Below, one piece after another: positions 44,392 through 52,933 of a DNA stretch of 64,000 nt. The notes below the pieces were generated by a model, which saw nothing but the letters and a program-made list of their open reading frames with translations, did not search any database and was not told the DNA's origin. Location: assembly GCF_000264295.1 (NCBI RefSeq), contig NZ_AJXT01000048.1, forward strand, positions 1-64,000, written 5' to 3'. Each line of letters starts with the position of its first letter. Positions within the stretch are counted from its first letter, which is position 1. The stretch comes from Rhodanobacter spathiphylli B39 (GTDB lineage Bacteria > Pseudomonadota > Gammaproteobacteria > Xanthomonadales > Rhodanobacteraceae). The translations under genes and the position numbers were made by a program.

Positions 44392-45388
44392 CCTCGCCTT
44401 CGTCGCCAGCCTCGCATTCGCGTTCGCATCACCACTCGCCAGCGCCGGCGAGCTGCTCGGAGCGGGCGTGATCTCCACCGGCCTGCAGGAAACCTCGGCC
44501 GCGCTGACGCCGGACGGCCAAACGCTGTACTTCATGCGCTCGGATTTCGCCGAGGCCGACGACACCATCATGGTCTCGCATCGCTCGGGTGATCGCTGGT
44601 CGACGCCGCGGGTCGCCGAGTTCTCCGGCGAGTGGCACGACTCCGAGCCGACGCTGTCGCCCGATGGCCGGCGCCTGTACTTCGTCTCCAACCGGCCGCT
44701 GCGACCGGGCGGCACGCCGGTGACGGCGACGATGAACGGACGCAGTTTTCCCGGCACGAACCTGTGGTTCGTCGAACGACAGGTCACAGGCGGATGGGCC
44801 GCGCCGGTGCACGTCGACGGCGCGCTCAACGACGGCGCGATGATCTACAACCCGTCGGTGGCGGCCAACGGCGACATCTATTTCTCGGCGCATCGCGCGG
44901 ATTCCGGCAAGGCGTACCAGATCTACGTGGCACGCGATCACGGCCATGCCGCGCCCGAGCGGCTGCCGCTGGGTGACATCGCACACAACCGCATGGACCC
45001 GGCGGTGGATCCGGCCGGGCGCTTCCTGCTCTACGCCGGCAACGAGGGCGATGCGCTGGGCAGCGCCGACATCTACATCGTGTTCCGCCAGCCGGACGGT
45101 GGCTGGGGCAAGCCGGAGCACCTGGGCGGCGACGTCAACAGCCGCACGCTGGAGAACGCGCCGTCGCTGGGCCCGGCGTTCGGCGAACTGTTCGTGTCGA
45201 GCGCGCGCCGCGACGAGGTGCATTTTCCGAAGCCCCGTGACGACGACGCCTCGCTGCAGCGACGGCTGCAGTCGCCGCTGAACGGCTCGCGCAATCTCTG
45301 GCGCTTCGACATTTCCGAGGTGCTGCGCGCCCACGGCATCGCGCCGACTGTGCGCGCAGAACCGATGCCGGGTGATCCAGCTGGCTAG
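44378..45388 (+). CDS. Exported PD40/TolB-like beta-propeller protein, copy 2
   Basis: 336 aa, with signal peptide MTPRDLAFVASLAFAFASPL...ASAG. Blades match those of the upstream copy: AALTPDGQTLYFMR, PTLSPDGRRLYFVSNR, PSVAANGDIYFSAHR, PAVDPAGRFLLYAGN and PSLGPAFGELFVSS. The two proteins share phrases such as RWSTPR/GWSTPR and YSPSVAANGD/YNPSVAANGD, so they arose by tandem duplication and have since diverged. It overlaps copy 1 by 14 bp. At its 3' end it shares the bases CTAG with the convergent transporter gene. Confidence 0.85.
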   Translation: MTPRDLAFVASLAFAFASPLASAGELLGAGVISTGLQETSAALTPDGQTLYFMRSDFAEADDTIMVSHRSGDRWSTPRVAEFSGEWHDSEPTLSPDGRRLYFVSNRPLRPGGTPVTATMNGRSFPGTNLWFVERQVTGGWAAPVHVDGALNDGAMIYNPSVAANGDIYFSAHRADSGKAYQIYVARDHGHAAPERLPLGDIAHNRMDPAVDPAGRFLLYAGNEGDALGSADIYIVFRQPDGGWGKPEHLGGDVNSRTLENAPSLGPAFGELFVSSARRDEVHFPKPRDDDASLQRRLQSPLNGSRNLWRFDISEVLRAHGIAPTVRAEPMPGDPAG

Positions 45389-46566
45389 CGCTGCACGATG
45401 TGCGCGAACCACTCCCAGCCGCGCACGCGTTCGGTGATCAGCTTGGTGCAGGTCAGCATCGGCACGGCCAGCAGCGCGCCGGGGATGCCCCACAGCCAGC
45501 CCCAGACCAGCAGCCACAGCAGGATCGCGATGGGGCTCAGGCGCATGCTGGCGCCCTGGATCAGCGGGGTGATCAGGTTGCCTTCGACCGCGGTGATGCC
45601 GGCGAAGGTCAGCACCGGCAGGAACACCTCGAGGCTGGCGTCGTTGGCGTACAGCATGCACACCACCGCCAGCAAGGTGGTGGTGACGATCGCGCCCACA
45701 TAGGGAATGAAGTTGGCGAACATCGCCACCGCGCCCCACAGCAGCGGGTCGGGCACCTTGTACAGCCACAGCATGCCGGCGGTGATCGCGCCGAGGCTGG
45801 CGTTGATCAGCAGCGCGGTGAGCAGGTAGCGCGAGATCTCGGTCTGGATGCCGCGCACGATCGTCACCGCGTGTCGCTTGTAGGCGAAGCTGGGGGTGAT
45901 CTCGACCAGCCGGCGCAGCATCGAGTCGCCGTAGATCAGGAAGAAGAACACCAGCAGCAGCACGCTGAGCACGGCCGCCAGCACCTTCGGCGCGGTCGAG
46001 ACCACGTCCCAGGCGCTGATCGAGATCGGCGCGGACTGCGGCACGGCCGCGCGGGTGCTGGAACCGCTGACCAGGGTCTGGGTGGCGCGGTTGGCTGCCT
46101 CCAGCGGCTTGGTGAAACTGCGCAGTTTCGGCACGAAGCTGCGGATCGCGGTGGGCGCGCCGTGGAACCAGCCGATGGCCGGCTGGGCCAGCAGGCCCAC
46201 GCCGCTGCCGATGCCGGTGATCAGGCCGATCATCAGCACCATCGCGGTAAGCCAGCGCGGGATGCGCAGGCGGGCGCCGAAGGCCACGATGGGATTCAGC
46301 GCCAGGCCGATGAAGGCGGCCAGCACCAGCGGGATCAGCAAGGCCTTGGTCAGCGTGATGGTGTACAGCAGGGCCAGCAGCAGCAAGGCGTTGAAGACCA
46401 GGCGGATCGCACGCAGGTGGCGGCGTATGCCGAGCACCGGATTGCGTCGCCGCAGCGGGGTGTCCTGGCCGGACGGCGGTTCGAACCCTTCGGCGACCGC
46501 GACCTCGGCGACGAGGCCGACGGGGGTGCCGGGCGCCAGCGACGGCAGTGGCTCGGGTTCGCTCAT
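45385..46566 (-). CDS. AI-2E family transporter
   Basis: 393 aa. An acidic/proline-rich N-terminal tail is followed by about eight membrane helices in the PerM/TqsA arrangement (LLLLALLYTITLTKALLIPL; IGLALNPIVAF; VFFFLIYGDSMLRRLVEITP; PYVGAIVTTTLLAVV; FAGITAVEGNLITPLIQG; WGWLWGIPGALLAVPML). Members export autoinducer-2 or move ions; the substrate cannot be told here. I chose the ATG at 46566 (MSEPEPLPSL). It is the last gene of a four-gene minus-strand run. Confidence 0.88.
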   Translation of the reverse strand: MSEPEPLPSLAPGTPVGLVAEVAVAEGFEPPSGQDTPLRRRNPVLGIRRHLRAIRLVFNALLLLALLYTITLTKALLIPLVLAAFIGLALNPIVAFGARLRIPRWLTAMVLMIGLITGIGSGVGLLAQPAIGWFHGAPTAIRSFVPKLRSFTKPLEAANRATQTLVSGSSTRAAVPQSAPISISAWDVVSTAPKVLAAVLSVLLLVFFFLIYGDSMLRRLVEITPSFAYKRHAVTIVRGIQTEISRYLLTALLINASLGAITAGMLWLYKVPDPLLWGAVAMFANFIPYVGAIVTTTLLAVVCMLYANDASLEVFLPVLTFAGITAVEGNLITPLIQGASMRLSPIAILLWLLVWGWLWGIPGALLAVPMLTCTKLITERVRGWEWFAHIVQR

Positions 46567-46576
46567 GCCGGTCTGC

Positions 46577-46903
46577 TCATGCCTGTTCGCCGGGCTCGGC
46601 GATGTCCGCCGCGGCGTGCTTCGCCATGCTGACCTCGGCGAAGTCGGCCACCAGGCGGGTGCCCTGCGCCAGCACTTCGGCAAGACCGCCGCTCAACAGC
46701 GAGCCGACTCCCGGCACGCGCAGCGGGTGCACGTCCAGCGTGCCCAGCACCACGCCGGCACCGGCGGCCACGCCCACGGTGGTCAACGGGTTGTCGCGGC
46801 CCCGTGCAAGCAGCAGCGCGGCCGGCGTCGCGAGTTCCTGCCGCGCGAACCGCATGCGCAGCTGGGCGGCTTTCACTTTGGCCAGGCGGTCGAACAGGCT
46901 CAT
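46577..46903 (-). CDS. Small conserved protein of the DUF883/holin-like cluster
   Basis: 108 aa, not assigned to a family. A charged N-terminus (MSLFDRLAKVKAAQLRMRFA) precedes a glycine/valine-rich hydrophobic segment (PLTTVGVAAGAGVVLGTLDV) that could be membrane-associated. Its ATG overlaps the stop of the holin-like gene upstream (ATGA). The order resembles E. coli yqjD-yqjE-yqjK, in which a small membrane protein follows. Confidence 0.65.
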   Translation of the reverse strand: MSLFDRLAKVKAAQLRMRFARQELATPAALLLARGRDNPLTTVGVAAGAGVVLGTLDVHPLRVPGVGSLLSGGLAEVLAQGTRLVADFAEVSMAKHAAADIAEPGEQA

Positions 46904-47400
46904 GGCGTTCCCCCGTCACGCTGCCCGGAAGGTGCGGCCGGCTCGTCCGCGTCCCTGTGCAGCGTTTCGCGCATCATCGCACCCCATTCGTTGCGTGTGG
47001 CGGGCAAGCTCATCCAGTGCATGCAGCGACGGAACAGGATGATCGCGCCGAGCAGGAACAGCAGTTGCAGCACGGCCAGGCCCAGCAGCGCCCAGAACCA
47101 CGAGCCCCACCACGACGCCAGCACCACGCCGACCAGGCCCAGCAGGGTCAGGCCAAGCCCCACGCCCGCGACGGTGGCCGCCAGCGCAGCCAGCAGCATC
47201 CACGAAACGGCGCTGCGGGCCAGCCCCAGTTCGGCGGCCAGCAAGGCCAGCTGGGCGCCGAACAGATGCCGGATGGCGCGCCCGAACTGGCCCAGTTCGG
47301 CCAGCAGACCAGACGACAGCGGCGCCGGATCCGGCGCCGCTGTCGCATGAGTCGATGCACCGTCGCCGTCCACGGGATCGGTTTGCTCCGGATCGCTCAC
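46900..47400 (-). CDS. Phage-holin-superfamily / YqjE-like membrane protein
   Basis: 166 aa. A polar N-terminus with an amphipathic segment (LLAELGQFGRAIRHLFGAQLAL) precedes two long transmembrane helices (MLLAALAATVAGVGLGLTLL and ALLGLAVLQLLFLLGAIILF), the layout of holin family 6/DUF1469 proteins such as YqjE. It is chromosomal, not prophage: the neighbours are DUF883 and an AI-2E transporter. Overlaps both neighbours by ATGA. Likely linked to envelope stress or stationary phase. Confidence 0.8.
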   Translation of the reverse strand: MSDPEQTDPVDGDGASTHATAAPDPAPLSSGLLAELGQFGRAIRHLFGAQLALLAAELGLARSAVSWMLLAALAATVAGVGLGLTLLGLVGVVLASWWGSWFWALLGLAVLQLLFLLGAIILFRRCMHWMSLPATRNEWGAMMRETLHRDADEPAAPSGQRDGGTP

Positions 47401-47759
47401 CGCCGCAGGATGCGGCCGAGCAACCAGCCGGCGCCCAGGGCGATCGCCACCGACTGCACGGGCTTTTCGCGCACGTAGTCACGCGCCTGCTCCAGCCATG
47501 CATCGGCGCGGTCCATCGTCTGGTCATACACCTCGCGACTGCGCTCGCTGACCTCGGCAGCCTTGTCGCTGGCCTTGTGCGCCGCGCCGGCCGCCTTGTC
47601 GGTGGCCCGGTGCAGGCCTTCCTCGACGTGGTCGGCGGCACGCTCGACGCTGTCCTTGGTGCTGGCGACGGCGGCCGAGGTGGCCTGCTTGATCCGCTCG
47701 GCGCGCTCGTCGATGCGATCGCCGGTCGGCTTGTCGTTGCTGCTGACTTGGTTGTTCAT
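47397..47759 (-). CDS. DUF883 (ElaB/YqjD-like) membrane-anchored protein
   Basis: 120 aa. A long charged amphipathic helix rich in Lys/Asp/Ala (about residues 20-95) leads to the conserved REKPVQSVAIALGAGWLLGR, a C-terminal membrane anchor. Relatives in E. coli (YqjD, ElaB) tether ribosomes to the inner membrane in stationary phase. GGAG precedes the ATG. First gene of the overlapping DUF883/YqjE/108-aa/AI-2E run. Confidence 0.85.
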   Translation of the reverse strand: MNNQVSSNDKPTGDRIDERAERIKQATSAAVASTKDSVERAADHVEEGLHRATDKAAGAAHKASDKAAEVSERSREVYDQTMDRADAWLEQARDYVREKPVQSVAIALGAGWLLGRILRR

Positions 47760-47813
47760 GGCTTGGCTCCGGAAAGACTCAGTATGGCGCGCCCGCGCCG
47801 CGATCGGCAGGGG

Positions 47814-47969
47814 TCAACTGGCGCGACGGAAGAACGCGATGATCGCCAGGATCAGGAAGATCACGAACAGGATCTTGGCGATGCCGGCGGCGGCGCCGGC
47901 AATGCCGCCGAAACCGAGCACGGCGGCGATGATGGCGATGACCAGGAAGACCAGGGCGTAATGAAGCAT
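47814..47969 (-). CDS. Small DUF1328 membrane protein
   Basis: 51 aa: [20 protein letters not shown], then [20 protein letters not shown] and a short Arg-rich end. Two membrane helices of the DUF1328/YtjA family, usually stress-induced. The ATG at 47969 has GAGGA upstream. The size is as expected for the family. It is 54 bp upstream of the DUF883 gene on the same strand. Confidence 0.88.
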   Translation of the reverse strand: MLHYALVFLVIAIIAAVLGFGGIAGAAAGIAKILFVIFLILAIIAFFRRAS

Positions 47970-48106
47970 GGGGGAATCCTCGTGTGGGGTAAGACGTGCC
48001 CGCGGTGCGACCGCGTGCAGCCATTCACCCATAGCCCGTGCCTTGCCGGTGTGAAGAGAAGACGCGCGGGCATGCACGCGGCGCCGACGTTCAGCGCCGC
48101 GACCGT

Positions 48107-48730
48107 TCAGCCAGCCACGTCCGGGTTCAGCGTGCAGGTGCCGACCAGCTCGGCCTGTTCCAGCACGTGGCCCGCCATCGCCGCGCGCAGGTCGGCCAGC
48201 GAAAAGCCGGTGACCAGCGGCAACGCCGCCACGTCCAGCGCGTACACGGTGAAGTGGTAATGGTGCAGCAACGCATCGTTCCACGGCGGGCAGGGGCCGT
48301 CATAGCCCAAGTATTCACCGGCCATGTCCGGATCGCCGCTGAACCAGCCGGTGTAGTCGTTGGCGCCCTGCACGCTGCCGGGCGGACCGAACGGTTCGCG
48401 CTTGCCGCGCGGGGTGATCCCGTCGCTGCACGCGCCAGCGGCAAGCTCGCCACACTCCACCGGGATGTTGGCCATCAGCCAGTGCACGAACTCCACCCGC
48501 GGCAGGTCCGCCGGCACCGTGCGACCGGGCTGGTTCACGTCGTCGCCGCGGCTGGGCACGTCCGGATCGATGCAGGTGAGCACGAACGAACGGGTGGCCG
48601 ACGGCGCGTTCTTCCACGCCAGGTGCGGGCTGTGGTTGTCGGACAGGGCGAACGGATCGGCACGCTTGCCGAAGGTGAAGGTGGCGGGAATCGGCTGGTT
48701 GTTTTCGAAGTTGTCGCTGCGTAATTGCAT
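48107..48730 (-). CDS. YbhB/YbcL-family Raf-kinase-inhibitor-like protein
   Basis: 207 aa phosphatidylethanolamine-binding-protein fold. Conserved features are [37 protein letters not shown] (ligand-site His) and [24 protein letters not shown]. No signal peptide, so cytoplasmic. Some E. coli homologues are linked to serine proteases or anti-toxin activity, but most have no known role. It is well separated from neighbours. Confidence 0.9.
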   Translation of the reverse strand: MQLRSDNFENNQPIPATFTFGKRADPFALSDNHSPHLAWKNAPSATRSFVLTCIDPDVPSRGDDVNQPGRTVPADLPRVEFVHWLMANIPVECGELAAGACSDGITPRGKREPFGPPGSVQGANDYTGWFSGDPDMAGEYLGYDGPCPPWNDALLHHYHFTVYALDVAALPLVTGFSLADLRAAMAGHVLEQAELVGTCTLNPDVAG

Positions 48731-48802
48731 GGTGTGGGTTCACCTGGTTGTGTGTGGAGTGCGCTTCCTGCCGGCGCACGAATGACGAGCGTGACGCGAA
48801 AC

Positions 48803-49891
48803 TCAGGGCTTGTACGTCACCCGGTACACCGCGCCTGCCAGGTCGTCGCTGACCAGCACGCTGCCGTCGGCCAGCGGCTGCACGTCGGCCGGGCGGCCCC
48901 AGGCGCTTTCGTCCTGTTCGAAGCCGGTGATCAGCGGTGCGTACGACAGCACCTTGTTGCCTTTCAGGCGCACCGTCATCACCCGGTAGCCGGACTTCTG
49001 CGTGCGGTTCCACGAACCATGTTCGGCCACGATGATCGCGCCCTTGTAACTGGCCGGGAACTGGTTGCCGTCGTAGAAGCGCATGCCGAGCGAGGCGACG
49101 TGTGCACCGAGTTTCAGCACCGGCGGCACGTAGTCCTTGCAGCTCCTGCCCTTGCCGAAGTCCGGATCGAGCGTGTCGCCCTGGTGGCAGTACGGGTAGC
49201 CGAAGTGCTGGCCGGTCGCCGTGATCTCGTTCAGCTCGTCGCTGGGGATGTCGTCGCCGAGCAGGTCGCGGCCGTTGTCGGTGAACCACAGGTGGCCGCT
49301 GCCGGGCTGCCAGTCGAAACCGACCGTGTTGCGGATGCCGCTGGCCACGTCTTCCCAGCCGCCGCCGTCGGGATTCATCCGGATCAGCTTGCCGTGGTCC
49401 GGCGCCGGATCGCAGATGTTGCAGGGCGCGCCGATCGGCACGTACAGCTTGCCGTCGGGACCGAAGGCCAGGAACTTGCCGCCGTGATGGGTCTCGGTGG
49501 GAAGCCTGTCGGTAACCAGCTCGGGCTTCGGTGGCGCGTCAAGGTGCTGCTCGATGCCACGCAGTACCACGATGCGGCTCACCGCCGACACGTACAGGTC
49601 GCCATCATGGAAGGCCACGCCCATCGGCAGTTGCAGGCCGCTGGCGATGACCCGCACCTGTTCGGCCACGCCGTCGCCATCCCGGTCGGTCAGCGCATAG
49701 ACCTTGCCCGCACCGGTGGAGCCGACGAACACGGTGCCGTTGGCGCCCACCGCCATTTCGCGGGCGTTCGGCACCTGGTCGGCATACAGCGCGACATGGA
49801 AGCCCTTCGGCAGGGCCAGCTTGTCCAGCTTCGTCGCCGCCAGCGCGGGCAACGACGAGCCGAGCAGCAACAACGACAACAGCAGGCGCAT
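48803..49891 (-). CDS. Exported sorbosone-dehydrogenase-like PQQ beta-propeller protein
   Basis: 362 aa. The signal peptide MRLLLSLLLLGSSLPALA is followed by a six-bladed propeller of the soluble glucose/sorbosone dehydrogenase family: VFVGSTGAGKVYAL, GKLYVPIGAPCNICDPAPDH, NTVGFDWQPGSGHLWFTDNG, AIIVAEHGSWNRT and GSVLVSDDLAGAVYRV. The ATG at 49891 has AAAGGAG. Relatives oxidise sugars or sorbosone with PQQ in the periplasm, but no PQQ synthesis genes are in the window. Many members have not been tested. Confidence 0.88.
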   Translation of the reverse strand: MRLLLSLLLLGSSLPALAATKLDKLALPKGFHVALYADQVPNAREMAVGANGTVFVGSTGAGKVYALTDRDGDGVAEQVRVIASGLQLPMGVAFHDGDLYVSAVSRIVVLRGIEQHLDAPPKPELVTDRLPTETHHGGKFLAFGPDGKLYVPIGAPCNICDPAPDHGKLIRMNPDGGGWEDVASGIRNTVGFDWQPGSGHLWFTDNGRDLLGDDIPSDELNEITATGQHFGYPYCHQGDTLDPDFGKGRSCKDYVPPVLKLGAHVASLGMRFYDGNQFPASYKGAIIVAEHGSWNRTQKSGYRVMTVRLKGNKVLSYAPLITGFEQDESAWGRPADVQPLADGSVLVSDDLAGAVYRVTYKP

Positions 49892-49990
49892 GGCGGCGCT
49901 CCTTTGGCGTGCGGACAGCCAGCGTATACCGCCGCGCGTGAAGCCAGAAGCGTCGGCGCTCTGTAAACTTGTCCTCTTCGAGGGGGAAAC

Positions 49991-51466
49991 ATGAGCGAAT
50001 TGCAGGATCTCACCACGCTGGTTCGCGCGGCCACGCCACTGCTGGTGATCGAGACGGTGGACGAGCAGCGGGTGATCGAGTGCTTCCGCCATGTGATTTC
50101 CCAGGCGCTGCATCCGCTGTGGCGCTGGACCCTGACCGACGGCCTGAACCGGCTCGACTTCGCCCAGCGCGAGGGCGACGTGGCGCCGGACGCCACCGCC
50201 ACCCTGGACGCGATCCGCGCCCAGGGCGAGCGCGGCATCTACCTGATGTTCGATTTCCACGGCCTGCTGCGCTACGCGATGAGCCTGCGCCAGCTGCGCG
50301 AGATCGTGCAGCGCCAACGCTCGGCCGCGCACACCATCGTGCTGGTCGGCGCCAGGGTGGAGCTGCCCGATGAGCTGGAGGCGCTGGCCTTGCGGGTACC
50401 GCTGTCGCTGCCCGACCTGAAGGAACTGGCCGGCATCCTGCGCGCCGAGGCGGTGGCCTGGCAGCGCGAACAGAACCGCAAGGTCGAGGTGGACAACGAC
50501 GCTGCGCGCACCATCGTGCGCAATCTGCTCGGCCTGTCCGCGCCGGATGCCCGGCGCATCGTGCGCAAGCTGATCTACAACGACGGCGCGCTGGGTCCGC
50601 AGGACCTGCCCGAGCTGATGCAGTCCAAGTTCGACCTGCTCAACCGCTCCGGCCTGCTGCATTACGAATACGCCACCGCCAGCTTCGCCGACATCGCCGG
50701 GGTCAGCCGCGTGCGTGAGTGGGTGCAGCGCCGACGCGCGGTGTTCCTGGCCGCCACGCCCGACCCCGCGCTCGATCCGCCCCGCGGCGTGCTGCTGCTC
50801 GGCGTGCAGGGTTGCGGCAAGAGCCTGGCGGCGAAGGCGATCGCCGGCGGCTTCGGCGTGCCGCTGGTGCGGCTGGATTTCGGCACGCTGTACAACAAGT
50901 ACCAGGGCGAGACCGAGAAGAACCTGCGCGAGGCGTTGGCCAGCACCGAGCTGCTGTCGCCGTGCGTGCTGTGGATCGACGAGATCGAGAAGGGCCTGGC
51001 CGGCGGCGGCGATGACGGCGGCGTGTCGCGCCGCGTGCTCGGCTACCTGCTGACCTGGATGGCGGAGCGCAAGGCCAAGGTGTTCGTCGTCGCCACCGCG
51101 AACGCGGTGCACGAACTGCCCGCCGAGCTGCTGCGCAAGGGCCGTTTCGACGAGATCTTCTTCGTCGACCTGCCCGCTGCCACGGTGCGCGAGCAGATCT
51201 TCGCGATGCACCTGGCACGGCGCCAGCTCGATCCCGCCAGCTTCGAACTGCCCGCCCTGGCGGCGGCGAGCGATGGCTTTTCCGGCGCCGAGATCGAGCA
51301 GACCATCGTCAGCGCGCTGTACGACGCGGCGGGCAACGGCACGCCGCCGGACCAGCCGGTCCTGCTGCATGCCCTCAGGCAGACCCGCCCGCTGTCGGTG
51401 CTGATGCGCGAACAGGTGAACGCGCTGCGGGCCTGGGCCCAGGGGCGTTGCGTGGCGGCGGACTGA
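49991..51466 (+). CDS. AAA+ ATPase of the Ycf46 type
   Basis: 491 aa. The N-terminal half is a non-catalytic AAA-like domain (TPLLVIETVDEQRVIECFRH, YLMFDFHGLLRY). The C-terminal half is an active AAA domain: Walker A GVQGCGKSLAAKAIA, Walker B VLWIDEIEKGLAG, sensor I FVVATANAVHELP, then GRFDEIFFVDLP and the sensor-II-region helix. This is the layout of Ycf46 and related bacterial proteins with suggested roles in proteostasis or stress. It converges with an orphan response regulator 9 bp away. Confidence 0.92.
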   Translation: MSELQDLTTLVRAATPLLVIETVDEQRVIECFRHVISQALHPLWRWTLTDGLNRLDFAQREGDVAPDATATLDAIRAQGERGIYLMFDFHGLLRYAMSLRQLREIVQRQRSAAHTIVLVGARVELPDELEALALRVPLSLPDLKELAGILRAEAVAWQREQNRKVEVDNDAARTIVRNLLGLSAPDARRIVRKLIYNDGALGPQDLPELMQSKFDLLNRSGLLHYEYATASFADIAGVSRVREWVQRRRAVFLAATPDPALDPPRGVLLLGVQGCGKSLAAKAIAGGFGVPLVRLDFGTLYNKYQGETEKNLREALASTELLSPCVLWIDEIEKGLAGGGDDGGVSRRVLGYLLTWMAERKAKVFVVATANAVHELPAELLRKGRFDEIFFVDLPAATVREQIFAMHLARRQLDPASFELPALAAASDGFSGAEIEQTIVSALYDAAGNGTPPDQPVLLHALRQTRPLSVLMREQVNALRAWAQGRCVAAD

Positions 51467-51475
51467 CGCCGGGCT

Positions 51476-51832
51476 TCAGCCCAGCAGGTCGCGCACGGCG
51501 GCTTCGAGATCGTTCCTGCCGAACGGCTTGGCCAGGAAACGGATACCGGGGAACTCGCCTCTCAGGCCGCTCTGATCGGAACCGGACAGCACCATGAAGG
51601 GTGTCCCGCGCGCCAGCAGGTCGAGCAGGATCGGGCGCGCGTCCTCGCCGCGCAGATGCATGTCCAGCAGCACGGCATCGATCTGGCCGTCCTCGATCTC
51701 GAACATCGCATGCTCGAGGGTGAGATTGATCAGGACGTCGTGTCCCATGTCGCGCACGATGTCTTCGACAAGCATGGCCACGATCGGGTCGTCTTCGACG
51801 ACCAATACCCGTCTGGCGGTGGTTGGTGGCAC
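51476..51832 (-). CDS. Orphan single-domain response regulator
   Basis: 118 aa, a receiver domain only: VLVVEDDPIVAMLVEDIVRD, phospho-acceptor Asp in VLLDMHLRGED, Thr/Ser switch in VLSGSDQSG, Lys in FLAKPFGRNDLE. I chose a GTG start with AAGGGAG 7 nt upstream, giving the normal receiver length. The sequence is of the kind coupled to HWE/hybrid kinases. No kinase or output domain is adjacent, so it may act as a stand-alone phospho-relay or protein-interaction switch. Confidence 0.85.
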   Translation of the reverse strand: MPPTTARRVLVVEDDPIVAMLVEDIVRDMGHDVLINLTLEHAMFEIEDGQIDAVLLDMHLRGEDARPILLDLLARGTPFMVLSGSDQSGLRGEFPGIRFLAKPFGRNDLEAAVRDLLG

Positions 51833-51997
51833 CCTGGTACTCCCTTGGTCGCACTTGAGTCTGCCAGCAAGCGCCGTGGCACGCCAGCCGGCACCGCGCA
51901 CGCGGTCCGGACCGGGACACGAGGCTCGGGATGTTGTATTCAGCTCGTGCATGCCGTTCCGGCGCCGCGCTTTTTTTCCCGCCACCGAGGCCATGAC

Positions 51998-52210
51998 ATG
52001 GACCCCGCCGACCTGCAGAAACTGGTGACCGTGCGCATGCCTTATGGCAAGTACCAGGGTCGGCTGATCGCGGACCTGCCCGGCGCCTACCTGGCCTGGT
52101 TCGCTCGCAAGGGCTTCCCCCCGGGGCAGCTGGGCCAGTTGCTGGCCCTGATGCTGGAACTCGACCACAACGGCCTGGGCCGCCTGCTCGACCCACTGCG
52201 CACGCGCTGA
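51998..52210 (+). CDS. DUF3820 small protein
   Basis: 70 aa: MDPADLQKLVTVRMPYGKYQ, then GRLIADLPGAYLAWFARKGF, ending in a helical region. This is the DUF3820 pattern (MPFGKYKG...DLP..YL.WF), a family seen alone or near nucleases. GAGG precedes the ATG. The role is unknown. Confidence 0.85.
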   Translation: MDPADLQKLVTVRMPYGKYQGRLIADLPGAYLAWFARKGFPPGQLGQLLALMLELDHNGLGRLLDPLRTR

Positions 52211-52321
52211 CGAATCATCGTATGCTGCGCCGCTGCCGGTCATGGCAGCCTGCCCCCCAGCGCCGCCCGACCGGGCGCACCGGAACGGCCACTTCGCTGC
52301 TTCGCGCACCCCGGGCGTTCG

Positions 52322-52933
52322 ATGTCTCCCCCCTTCTGTTTCGATGCCGCGGCCAGCGCGCTGGCGGTCGATGGCTGGTGCATGCTGCCCGGCCTGCTGG
52401 ATGACGCGCAGACGCGTGCGCTGGGCGCCGAGTGCGCGGCAATGCACGATACGCGGCAACTGCTGCCTGCCCGCACCGGCAGCAGCCGCACCGCATCGGC
52501 GCTGCGTGGCGACAGCATCCACTGGTTCGCCACGGACGCCCCGACCGGGCCGCAGCAGGTTTTCGCCGAACGCATGGACGCGTTGCGCCAGAGGCTGGGG
52601 CGCGAACTGATGCTGAGCCTGGTCGATTGCGAATCGCACTACGCGATGTACCGCCCCGGCGCCGGCTACGCGCGGCACCTGGATCGCCTGCGCGGCAGCG
52701 ACACCCGGGTCATCTCGGCGGTGTTCTATCTCAACCAGGACTGGCTGGACACGGACGGTGGCGCGCTGCGCCTGTATCTGGACGACGGCAGCCATCGCGA
52801 CATCCTTCCGCGCGCGGGCGACCTGCTGCTGTTCCTGTCCGGCCGGTTCGAGCACGAGGTGCTGCCGGCCACGCGCGACCGCATGAGCATTGCCAGCTGG
52901 ATGCGTCAGCGCGCCGTCGGCGCCGATGCCTGA
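52322..52933 (+). CDS. 2OG-Fe(II) oxygenase family protein
   Basis: 203 aa. The double-stranded beta-helix iron site is complete: His119-x-Asp121 (ARHLDRL), distal His178 (FEHEVLP) and the 2-oxoglutarate-binding Arg187 (RDRMS). The intervening VFYLNQDW and GGALRLYLDDG are typical of the prolyl-4-hydroxylase-like group, which hydroxylates protein or small-molecule prolyl or other residues. No signal peptide. It is convergent with, and overlaps by 28 bp, the hydrolase gene that follows. Confidence 0.88.
   Translation: MSPPFCFDAAASALAVDGWCMLPGLLDDAQTRALGAECAAMHDTRQLLPARTGSSRTASALRGDSIHWFATDAPTGPQQVFAERMDALRQRLGRELMLSLVDCESHYAMYRPGAGYARHLDRLRGSDTRVISAVFYLNQDWLDTDGGALRLYLDDGSHRDILPRAGDLLLFLSGRFEHEVLPATRDRMSIASWMRQRAVGADA

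Noticed and set aside
46900-47400. Holin-like protein as a sign of a prophage
   Set aside because: No phage structural, integrase or lysis genes nearby; the DUF883/YqjE/DUF1328 neighbourhood is a normal chromosomal stress cluster.
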